A DNA stretch of 64,000 nt from Tetrahymena elliotti 4EA (taxonomy: Eukaryota > Ciliophora > Oligohymenophorea > Hymenostomatida > Tetrahymenidae): assembly GCA_000231825.2 (NCBI GenBank), contig JH720319.1, positions 124,001 through 188,000 on the forward strand, written 5' to 3'. A program made the translations under genes and the position numbers. Positions 13,001 to 23,178 of this stretch are shown here, piece by piece. Within the stretch, counting starts at the first letter, position 1; each line of letters begins with the position of its first letter. The notes under the pieces were generated by a model that had not been told where the DNA came from, did not search any database, and was given only the letters and a program-made list of their open reading frames with translations.

Positions 13001-13318
13001 TTTATTAAGTTCATCTACAACTATTTCAGAGTCCTTAGAACCTATGAGAAATTCAAATAATATAAAAAATTAGAATTAACTGAGAAATTTATTTCATTTG
13101 AATTGTTAAAGTGTTAATGTCTTTCATATCGAAGGCAAAAATAGTTTTTTAAAAATGTATTTTAAAATTGAATTCATTGTTTTTGTGTAAAAAAAAAAAT
13201 GAACTGAAAAGAGTCATAATTACTTACGATTGGAATTTCTTTTCTATTCTATGCTTATAGGGGGAGGTTATAGAGGCTATGAGGCTGAAGCATCTGAATT
13301 AAATTACTTGTCAGACAT
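10011..13318 (-). CDS. TORTIFOLIA1/SPIRAL2-like HEAT-repeat microtubule-associated protein
   Basis: Eleven exons on the minus strand: 13228-13318, 12428-13041, 12168-12275, 11959-12111, 11829-11900, 11561-11776, 11402-11497, 10870-11346, 10503-10811, 10400-10448 and 10011-10342; 838 residues. About residues 35-440 form helical HEAT-type repeats (for example GGKDRVAQITAVMVIESIL and LLKVQSSAKQALKEWQLL), the arrangement of the plant TOR1/SPR2 N-terminus that binds microtubules. A low-complexity Gln/Asn/Ser middle follows. Near the end, WDKAIQLIDQGDIDEAFQII then DIYLVRLLMRIGMQIEKL match the TOR1 C-terminal helical module, whose consensus has a Trp, a GD.x.A stretch and a LxxLLxxTG motif. Having both ends makes the call better than HEAT repeats alone. 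All introns are 50-190 nt and keep frame. A 36-nt GT...AG stretch at 10216-10251 is open and was left coding. Its role in cilia or cortical microtubules is an inference. Confidence 0.65.
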
Positions 13319-14649
13319 AAATTTTATCAAAAATTAAAAAAAAATTGAAAATAAAAATTAGTCGTTGGTTTTAATTATTAATTTAAAAAGAGTACTAAAT
13401 ATTAATAATAAGTATCATGAATTTAGAAGCATATATTTTTTACTTTTATTTATTATTTCAAATAGAAATAGTCTTTCAAATACTTGACAATATCCAATTC
13501 TATCTAAATAAATCTTTTTACATTTGATTTATAATATAAACTCAATAAAATTCAATTTCTAAAAACTAGCATTCAACAAATAATTAGTGAAAGTAAACAC
13601 ATTTTTTATGAAGTAAATTATAAAAACAAAAATAAAACCTAAAATGCATATCAAAATATCAATTTATTTCATAGTAAGTATTTTAGAAGTAACTTTATAT
13701 AAATTAAAAATAGGTAAGAATACTAAATATAACTTTTAAGCTTTGGTTACACTGAATATATCAAATTTGTAATCAAATAATTAGTGAAACTTAAAGTATT
13801 TACCAAAAAATAAAGAATAAATAATTTATCTAAAATGATAAATCAAGTTAAATTACTCTTATTTTGCCAATCTATTAACATCTATTTTAGTTTTTACTAA
13901 AAACAACCTAACTAGCTATTAGAATATATAATATTAAAATAAAAACTAAATAACTAATACTATCATTAATTTTTTAAATCAAGTTCTAACTTCTTAAATT
14001 TTATGAAATTCAGTTGGAACAAATACCAAAATTCCTCATTCAAGAAATCATAATTATACCATAGAATACCCATTAATTCTAAAAAAATATCCAAAAATTT
14101 GCAAATTTTTTCACTATCTTTTTCAAAACTTTAAAACTTTGAACAATATTGTAAAGAAAAAAATATTGCATGGTTTATTTAAAATAAAAACTCTATTGTA
14201 AATCAAATTTGATATTTAATTTTTAAGTTATTTTAATTTTTACAATAAATAATGTACCAACAATTAGTATCAATCAAAATAATGAAATGTGAGTTAATTA
14301 AATAAGCATGCTTTAATTCATTTTATAAATTAAAATATTAGGATGATATCATAAATAATCCAAATTAATAATGCTTCTAGCTTTAATGTGTTAGAAATTA
14401 GCCAGGTATATATATGAGTGAGAAAAAATAGAGATAATCCGTTGCTTTATTGCAGACTAAAAGAAAAGTTAAGTCTTTAGAAAGTTAATGAAATAACATA
14501 AATTTTATGATTTTTAATATTAATTTTGATGAATTAAAGTAAAAAATGAAAAAACTTAAAAATTTTATGCATAAATTGGACTGTTATTTATGAACCACAA
14601 TTTTCAATTTAAATTTTTTGATATATTATTTAGTTAAGGGACAAGAATA
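13319..14649. other. AT-rich spacer
   Basis: 1.3 kb upstream of the HEAT-protein gene and downstream of the next minus-strand gene. Homopolymer-rich with no supported frame. Confidence 0.55.
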
Positions 14650-17600
14650 TCAGTTTTCTTCACTATCATCATCTTATCCTTAATATTTTTGTGAGATCTA
14701 TTCACTAATTTCTTCAAATCTATCTAAATTTAAATATTCAAAAGAAATGAATTTATTAAATTAAAAAAAATAAAAAAATTACATTGTGTTTGTTATTATC
14801 CAAATTCTTGATTATTTAGATATGATTAATCAGATGAGATAACTTAATGAGATTAATTTTCATCATTCTCTTTAATTATTTCTACTTCATGCTATTAACC
14901 ATATTTGTCTTGGACACTATCTTGTATTTCTTAAGTAAATAATTCCGAATTATTTTATAGTTCATTTTAAGGCATTTAGTCATTTGTAAAATTCATTTTA
15001 GGATTTGAATCTTAAATTGAATGCTATATTTCATTATTCTCTGATTCTTATTTTTTTTCCTAACTTTTTTGTTCAGATTCCAAAAGATTTTATTTTTGAC
15101 TATCAAGGTCAGTTTATCTATTTTGATTCAATTGTTCTACAGAAGTATTTTATTCAAATGTCACAGAAACATTATCTTTTTCAACTTAGTTTATCTTGAA
15201 ATCTTTTTATAGTTTCTTTTCTACACCAAGATCAGTTTATCTATTTTCACTCTATTGTTATGCAGATGTGTTTTATTCAAAGGTCACAGAAACATCGTTT
15301 TTGTCAATTTAGTTTTTCTTGAAATCTTTTTCTAGTTTATTAATAAAAATAAATATTTTAAAATGAATTGTAAATTTTACATTAATCTTAAATTTGGTGG
15401 ATTTGATTAGTCTAATTAAAAGAATCTTATCTAATTTAATCTTGGAATTGAACAGATTATAATTAGCTGACTGAATCTTTTGTCACACTTATATTTTCTT
15501 TTATCAAATAGAGCTAACCTTTTTCAATATCTTTTCTCGGCTCCTCTTATCCAAAATTTCTATCGAATTCAAAATTATTATTCATTAACTTACTAGAACT
15601 AATTTCTTCTTAAATAATTTAATTCTATTCAATAACTTCTTAGTTAAAACTCTTTAATAATGTATCATTAAGCTCTTAATTTTAGCTTTATTCTTAATTT
15701 AAGTACTTCATATCGTTTTGTATTTATGATTCTTTAATTGGGTTCTCATTAACTTTGCCTTCATTATTTGATTATTTATTTTCATCATTTTCTTTTTTTG
15801 AGGGGACTAGCAATTATTCTCTTTGCTAATCTTGAATTAACTATGATTCTCTTTGCTAATCTTGTTAAATTTAACCTGAAACATAATTGTTAACCTAAGA
15901 TAGAGCTTTTTGTTACTATGTTTCATGAGTAACATCAAAATCTTCTTTTAAAATTTGAATTTCTTCCTTAGTCAAAAACTTATTAGGTTTTATTTGTTCA
16001 TCTGGATTTGATAAATCTTAAATTTAAGATTTTTCTAAAACAAAATCTTGATTAACTTATTATAAAAACGAAGAAGATAACATTTAACTATTATTCTCTT
16101 AATATTGTATCTCACTTCCAAGCTAGCTTAAATTTTGAGATTTTAGTAGGTTTTATTCTTCTACTCTCTCTTATCTTTAAAATTTAATTTATTCTATGTT
16201 TTATTTATCTTCAAAATTTGCACTGACATTTCTTTCTAGATTTTACTAATCTGAATCTGAATTCTATTATTAGTTTTATTATGAATTTTCATTTTGATTA
16301 GCATTATCTTTTTAATTATTTTATCCATTTGATGAAACATTTTCTTTAATTAAATTATTAATATTTGAGTTATTTCTACTTTCACCTAAATTATCTAAGA
16401 TAGCTTGGAATGTTTTGTCTTAGTTACTTGCATCTTTCTTAAATATCTCTTCAGACAATTTACTACCTCTATTAAAATCTATTTATTTATCAAAGCTTAA
16501 CGCTTCTCCAGCTTACTATTCATTATCAACAGAAGATAAATTCTATTCATTATCTTAATGAAAATCTTTGTTATTATTATTAGTATTAATAGCATCAGAA
16601 GTCATTTTAGTATCTACTTTGTTATTTTAATTGCCATCTCTTTCATAATTAAAATTAATTTCCAAGGATTCTTAGTTTTATGGTTAAATTTTAATTTCTT
16701 TTAAATTATTTTATTCTGAGTTCCTATTTCTGTTTTCTTCTTCACTATTAGCTCTTTATTCCGCTTTTATACCTATTTAGCTCTTTTAATCATCTTATGC
16801 TTTTGCAGTACTGCTTCTCTAAGGCTGAGATTAAAAGTTAGTGTTTTCTTAAGTTTTATTCTCCTATTTTTGAGGGTATTAGACTTGAGTAGATAGGATT
16901 TATTCTTAATTTTAATATCTACTTGATGAATTTTAAATAATCTAATTTTAACCAGATTATTAATTGGTTAATGATTTTTTATTTTTGTGTATAGTATCTG
17001 CATTACTGTCTAAATATTAATTTTATTTTGAAATAATTTAAGGTTATATCTCTTATTGTTTTGGCTAATTCTGTGGTTATTCCTAAATAGAAGAAGATTA
17101 TTAAGTCAAACTGATATTATCGAAATCTAGCTTTTATTTATTCTCAAAATATTTAAGATTTTATTCATTTGACTTTGGTTCTGAAATATCTTCAACAACA
17201 TAACTTATTTATTCTGCTTATTGGTTTAGTTAATTCTAGAATGCACCTGTGTTTTAATTGTCAGTCTCAGCTATTATTACAAAATTGGAATTCTATTCTA
17301 AATCAAATTTGCTTTCATTATAACTCAAATAAAGACATTAAGTAAATAATCTATTATTAAGTCTTTCTTTTAGCATGATAATTTAACTGGAATTAAGGTT
17401 AGTTTTGTTAAAATTTAATTCATAAATTTAGCATTAAGTATTATTTACTAAAGATTCAACTAGCTAATTAAATTGGTATTCTTCAAAATTAACTCCTTCA
17501 AAGCTGCAAGTAAAATTTTAGATGATCTTATCTTCAGTGAAAGCAATTAAAATGTTTTAAAATATTTAGTTTTCATGCTTTTTCAAGCTTTCTTCTGATA

Positions 17601-19444
17601 TTTTTAAAGAAACATCTAAAATACTTTTGTTATGCTTCAAAATAGCACAAGCTATTAAGTAGTCATTTTCTTGAATATTTATTATCACCTGGTCTGAAGA
17701 ATTTTTTTTACCTTATTTTGTTGGTTTTATCTGGTTATCACTTATCTCTGGAAAAATAGAATAAGTGTCTTCTCTTTATGGTAATTTGGTTATTTTTAGT
17801 CTTTTTACTAAATTTTCAGCAAATTAAGTAAGATTTCTATTATTAATTAAAAAGAAATTTGAGAATATTTTCCAAATAAAGTCAATAATGAATGGACTTA
17901 CATATCTTATCCAAACTAGCCTCTATAATAAGAAGGTAGATTCTTTTTGATATATTCAATATTTTATTAGTAGCTATCTACATAAGTTTAGAATTTATTG
18001 ACTATTTCTGCTTGAACTTTTGTAAGTGAACAACTGAGTTAGCTAAAGGTTAGGAATTAATCTTCTTGATTACTACCAGAAGGAGTAGCTTAAGTTATGT
18101 ATTTTGTTTCTTACTTAGAATCAGAAAAAAATTTAAAGACATTCTATTGTTAAAACAAAATTGAGTTAGAAAGAATTTCTAAAATTGTTATACCTAATAT
18201 TCTTTAGTATAACTATCTGTTAAGGAGAAAGTTTGTAAAATTTAATCTTGATCAATTGTGAATAGGGAGATTCTATGTTCAGGTTAACTAAATTCTCTAT
18301 TGCAAATCAAAGTTATTACTTATGAAAGCTCACTTTGAACATAAGCTTTATAATTTATCTCAGTTATAAATTTAGAAATTACTTCATTTTTGATTTCACT
18401 TAAAGGCTCTTTATTGGGTCCATATACGATCATAATAGATTATATAATTGTTAAAATCAAGGATTTTAAACTCAAATCAAAAAATTATTGTTAAGAGTAT
18501 GATCCTCCAAATTTATGCTTCTCAAAAACAAGTCCTGAGCGTTTTGGGAAGTAGTTCATTTTTGCTCTGCTATTTATATTAAAAGCGTTTGCATAGCTTA
18601 AGAAATCCCATTTACCTTCAGAAGTCATGACAATATTTTAAAAAGAAATATCAGGCTAGAATATCTAACATTTATTTACTAGAAAATTGATCTTTTTTAA
18701 TAATTTTTTATACATTTCTTCAAGAAGATAACTGAAATTTCTGATAAATTCATTTTTCTAAGAAGGTTTTATTTTCTAAACTATTTCCAATAAATTCTAA
18801 CCCACGCAATCAACAGTTATTTCTCTTAATTCTGGATTCTTTTCATATATTTTCAGGCAGCTCTTTTTATAGCTTTTGTTAACTTATTTATTTATTTCTG
18901 AAATTTACTCAACAATCTTGACATGATTTTCATAATATTCTTTAGAATTAAACTAAATTATTGACTTTGGTATTAGTGGATATTAATAGAAAAATCTGTC
19001 TCTTCTTACTTTGCAACAGTCATGTTTTAGCTCATATTCTTTCATTTACATCAGCTAAACAATATTTTATGTAGCAATAATCTTCTATCTATCCAGAAAT
19101 TCTAATTTATATAACAAAAAAAATTTTTAATCAAGAAAAGCTAACCACTTTATCTTTTATTCTTGCTAATCTAAAAATTGATTAACATTAGCTATCTATA
19201 AACATTTTTAAGATGCTATGTTACTTATGATTCAATTATTGTTTCAAACAAATAAACTGATAAAGAGACATGAATATTTACTTTCTTTTAGCATTGGATC
19301 TCCAAGAAACTTTAATTCATCAGGAATAGTCTCGCTATAAACTTTATACTTGAAGCCATGTCTATCTATAAATTAGTAGTAATTATTACCATAGATATCT
19401 ATTGTTTATATAAACTTATATACTTAAGATTATGGGTTAGCCAT
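14650..19444 (-). CDS. 1501-residue Gln/Asn-rich protein with degenerate kinase-like N-terminal region
   Basis: Six minus-strand exons: 19283-19444 (to about 19282), 18194-19215, 17902-18143, 15381-17836, 14783-15331 and 14650-14723. The N-terminal 450 residues are ordinary protein. The block around residues 255-340 has the shape of a protein-kinase C-lobe: a long helix, then IFQPDISFQNIVMT where HRDxKxxN would lie, then KWDFLSYANAF where DFG would lie, then a D-L-S-L helix. The catalytic HRD is QPD and DFG is DFL, so if it is a kinase it is a pseudokinase. Residues about 700-1480 are extremely Gln/Asn/Ser/Glu-rich, encoded largely by TAA and TAG, and contain a 41-residue tandem duplication (DNA repeat annotated separately). 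The last intron joins to an acidic tail ending DDDSEEN. Function unknown; scaffold-like. The kinase suggestion is weak, but the gene model is well supported by phase. Confidence 0.6.
15090..15335 (-). repeat. Two-copy in-frame 123-bp coding tandem repeat
   Basis: Copies occupy about 15090-15212 and 15213-15335 with a 123-bp offset (41 codons). Each encodes a unit containing VSVTFEQNTS and NRQTDL on the minus strand. They are similar but not identical and lie within the Gln-rich C-terminal part of the 1501-residue protein. Confidence 0.8.
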
Positions 19445-20299
19445 ATTCTTTTATTTTTATCTTAAAATTTGCTTATTAATAATACTAATAAATATCTTTT
19501 AATGAAAATTTAATTAAATTTCTGCTCTGAAATTGCTCTTTATCGTAATGCTTTTTATTTTTAATATTATTTTGATGCAAAAAATTATATTCTAACACAT
19601 ATTTTTAAGATAACATATTCATATTCCACAAAATACAAATGGCTTTAATATCTTCATGTATTTATCAATTATTCATTTAATTTTACAGAAATGAATTTCA
19701 AAAGAATCATTTCGCTATGTCACTTTTTATTTATTATTAAGCTATTGGAAATATTAGCTTGAAAGTGATGTCTATGAATTTGATATTTATTTTTAATTAT
19801 TATTCAAAATAATTTAATTATCAACATTATAAATGCTATTAAAAATATAGTGTTTATTTTACATTTCTAAAACTAATTTCTTTAATTTAAAGCCCATAAA
19901 TATCCCAAATACTGAAATTTATTAAAAATTAATAAATTATCAAATTATGGTTATGTTTTTGTTTACATTTAAATATAAGTTGAAGATTAATAATAAGTTT
20001 TTTATAAATATTTTTGTCAATAAAAATTAATGATGAATAAATACTTTTGATTGTTAAATATACCGTTGTAAATGACGTATATTACATCTGAGTGAAAATG
20101 ACATATAAAAAAATAATAACAATATAAAAAGAATTATACACAAAATGCTATTTACTTTTTTCAATTGTTTATGTTTTTATATTTAAAAAAAATCTATCTA
20201 AAAACAATGAATACACAGAAATAAATTCTATTGAATTAATAAATAAATAATTATTAAAAATAAAAATTAAATTAAAAAAATAATAAAAGAAATCTAAAA
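19445..20299. other. Divergent intergenic region
   Basis: 855 bp between two divergently transcribed genes, so it should hold both promoters. Very A/T-rich with no distinct motif that I can name. Confidence 0.55.
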
Positions 20300-21508
20300 A
20301 TGTCTAAGCAAAATAATAAAAGAGGTTTATCACCTTTATCTTTCATTTTTTTACCTTTGATAATTGCAGGATCTATATACATTATCTAATTGTAACCTAC
20401 TCCAAATACTGTAAACCTAAATGCAACTCATGATTTAGTAACAAATTAAGGAGATCTTTTAGATTCTAGTGGGAAACTTATAGAATTTGGCTATGCTAAA
20501 AAACCAGTTAAAATGTTAAATGAAGAAAATATCAGACCCTTTTTAGGATTAAAAGCTTTAAGCAAACTTCGTTACAAAGGATGGGATTTTTTTGCAACAA
20601 CCAATGAGGAAGCTTAAGTACTGATAATATTGGCTAATATTGGGTATGCATCTTCAGTTTAAATTTAAGTATTTTTACATAAAACAAAAGAAGAATTAAT
20701 ATTTAATGAAGATATCTATAATCCTAAGAATTTTATTACTCTCCCTAATACTAGTAACATATTTTAGGGTTAAATATCATACTCTAGTAAGTCAGTTAGT
20801 GCAGATGTTAAATATGAGCCTGGATAAAATGTCAACACTATCCACATCAAATTTAATACAATTTAATTTTAAGGTGATTTTACTATGAGAAAAGCTGTTG
20901 AAAATGATGAAATAGTAATGATAACTCCCTTCAGTAAAGATCACAAAAATTTCTTTTATGATACTAAAACTTATTGCATGGAAGTTGAAGGTAAAGTTGA
21001 GTTCAAAAATTCTAAATTAACTCCTCTAGTATTCTCTCCCTCAACAACTTAAGGAGGAAGAGATATAGGAAGGGGAGTATGGAATTATTTAACTCAATGG
21101 TTTTGGGCACATGCAAAAGGCTATGTTATTACAGATGATGGGGTTATGAAAAGCTTTGGGATGAATTTAGGTAATGGAATAGAATTGCCTAATTCTAATA
21201 CATACGAAGATAGTATTTTTATTGATGGAAAAATGCATAAGCTTCATCCAGTTGTTACAAATATTTACCCTGAGGATTTATCAAAGCCATGGACTTTTAT
21301 AACATAAAAATAGGATGTTCCTGGCAGCTTAAATGCTTAGTTTAAACCTATGTATAAGAGTTCTAAGCATGAAAACAAATTTATAATTGATATAAAATTT
21401 GAATAGATATACGGCATATTTTCAGGGTTCTTTGTTGATAATAATGGTAATGAAGTGGCTTTCGCATAAATTTATGGATTTTGCGAGCATCATAGAGCTA
21501 AATGGTGA
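20300..21508 (+). CDS. DUF2804 family protein with N-terminal membrane anchor
   Basis: Single exon, 402 residues, TGA stop. A hydrophobic segment at about residues 14-30 is preceded by Lys/Arg, suggesting a signal anchor. The remainder shows the DUF2804 pattern: an early GYAKKPVKMLN segment, a central beta-rich region, and the hallmark GRDIGRGVWNYLTQWFWAHA, where DUF2804 members usually carry DWGRGVWPY...W.WA. It ends with a run of beta-strands and EHHRAKW. The family's biochemical role is not established. It stands between a divergent Gln-rich gene and an orphan on the same strand. Family assignment rests on the GRGVW...W.WA motif and overall length. Confidence 0.68.
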
Positions 21509-21753
21509 TTAAAAACCATAATTAAAATATTTAAGTCTATAAAAAATATTTATGTATATTCATATATTTGTTTTTTTATGCATGCTTTGTTGTAATTTAC
21601 AATAATCAATGATTCAATGATTTCTATTGTATTCTATTAGTTTTTAAATGATTTTTTAACAATTTTTTTAGTAGAAATTAAAGATATTTTGGATAATTCA
21701 ATAAAAAATCTAAAATCATAAATTATTATTTACTAACTTATTACTTATATATT

Positions 21754-22746
21754 ATGAATTTATAGTCCTATCCTGAAACTATTTAGAGGTTTATATAAAA
21801 AATAAGTGAATAGAGTAAACATTAAAACAGTTAATTAGTTTAGCCTCAGTTTCATTTATGGAAAATCCTAATTGGCGATGAGACAGTTGATTATACCACT
21901 TAGCTATAGATTAAATTTAAAATGAATTGTTAAAATGATGAATTTAAGTTATTAAATGAAAGATACTTTTAAATTCAGTTTAAACTCAAAGATTCCTTAA
22001 CCGAAGCTTAGGTGAAGGAGTAATATACTAACTTTTAGAAACTAATTAAGTAAATCGTGACAGTTCTTTCATTAATTGACAAAGAGATGAGAGACTTTTT
22101 TAAAGAATTCAAACTTGAACCATGTCAAGGAAAATCTTTTTTTGGTGTTATTTTAAGATTGCCGCACATTTATTAACAATATTGGATTTCTTTTTAAGAC
22201 CATTTACTATAGTTTTTTGCCAACATAGAAAAAGAAGAGATTGTTTTACTTCATATAAAAAGTGATATTAAAATAAATGAATTGATAGCTTAAGAAGAAG
22301 ATTAATCATAAAATATTATTTATCACCTTTTAAAGCACTCATAGATTTAAATATATTCTTTATTAAACAAAATTATAAGTGAAGAAAATTAACAGATTAT
22401 TTAGTAATTAACTAGTGAAAACTTAGATGAGTAAAAATAAAATGATTTATTTCTTATTTTATTAAACTTGATGGATACATCAGGAGAAATTAATCTTGAA
22501 TCTTTTTCAGAAGAAGAGTTACTACAAATAGGATTATTTGCATTTAAATTTTAGCCTATAAGCCTCAACTTCTAACCTGCTATTATACATAAAATAAAAG
22601 TTTTTGTAAAGGATATTTTTTCTAATTAAATAAAGATAAACATGATCAATTCATAAACTATGACTCAAATTAAGTTCAAATCAAAAGAAGATTTATCTCA
22701 ATTATTCGATGTTTTTATTATGGCTCCTTCTTCAAAAAAAGAGTGA
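21754..22746 (+). CDS. Hypothetical protein, 330 residues
   Basis: Single exon starting MNLQSYPETIQRF and ending SSKKE then TGA. I do not recognise a family. It has a Gln-rich N-terminus and mixed alpha/beta composition with aromatic residues (FFGVILRLPHIYQQYW around 137-152). Two long amphipathic helices rich in Gln/Glu follow (about 185-245), and there is no membrane segment or signal peptide. Codon use and composition match neighbouring real genes, and the frame stays open for 331 codons without TGA, which supports a real gene. It starts only 245 bp after the DUF2804 gene and its 3' end faces that of the membralin gene. Confidence 0.6.
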
Positions 22747-23178
22747 AAAACCTAAATCTAATTTAAAATCATAAAAAATTATTTAGATAATATTTTGTGA
22801 GTATTATTTGTATTTCCTTGAAAATATTATCAATTTTACATTTTAAAAAATATTATCAATTTTACATTTTAAAAAATGAAAAACAATTTTAATTTTCCAA
22901 AAATTCTACATCAAATTTACTGACAAATAAAAAATCTAACAATAAGTAAAAATGAATTTGACTTTTTGTGATTAATCATTAATTTCTTTAATTTAAATTT
23001 TTTTCTAAATTAATATGTCTATGACTCTAAAAAAATTGGTTTCATGAGAATTCTTTTTAAAAATAATGTAAAAAAAGTAGAAAATAAAATAAATAAGAAT
23101 GAATGATATAATTTAATCCTTATTCTCAATTTATTTTTAATAAATTTAATATATTTAAATAGGTTTTGTTTGTAAATT
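22747..23178. other. AT-rich spacer between convergent genes
   Basis: Contains the 26-bp direct repeat annotated separately and otherwise homopolymer-rich sequence. No gene seen. Confidence 0.6.
22825..22876. repeat. Perfect 26-bp tandem duplication
   Basis: Two identical adjacent copies (22825-22850 and 22851-22876) of a 26-bp unit starting tattatcaattttacatttt, lying in the 3' flank between convergent genes. Probably replication slippage. Confidence 0.9.

Noticed and set aside
15005..15199. Plus-strand 64-codon frame
   Set aside because: It is the shadow of the tandem-repeat exon of the Gln-rich protein on the minus strand.
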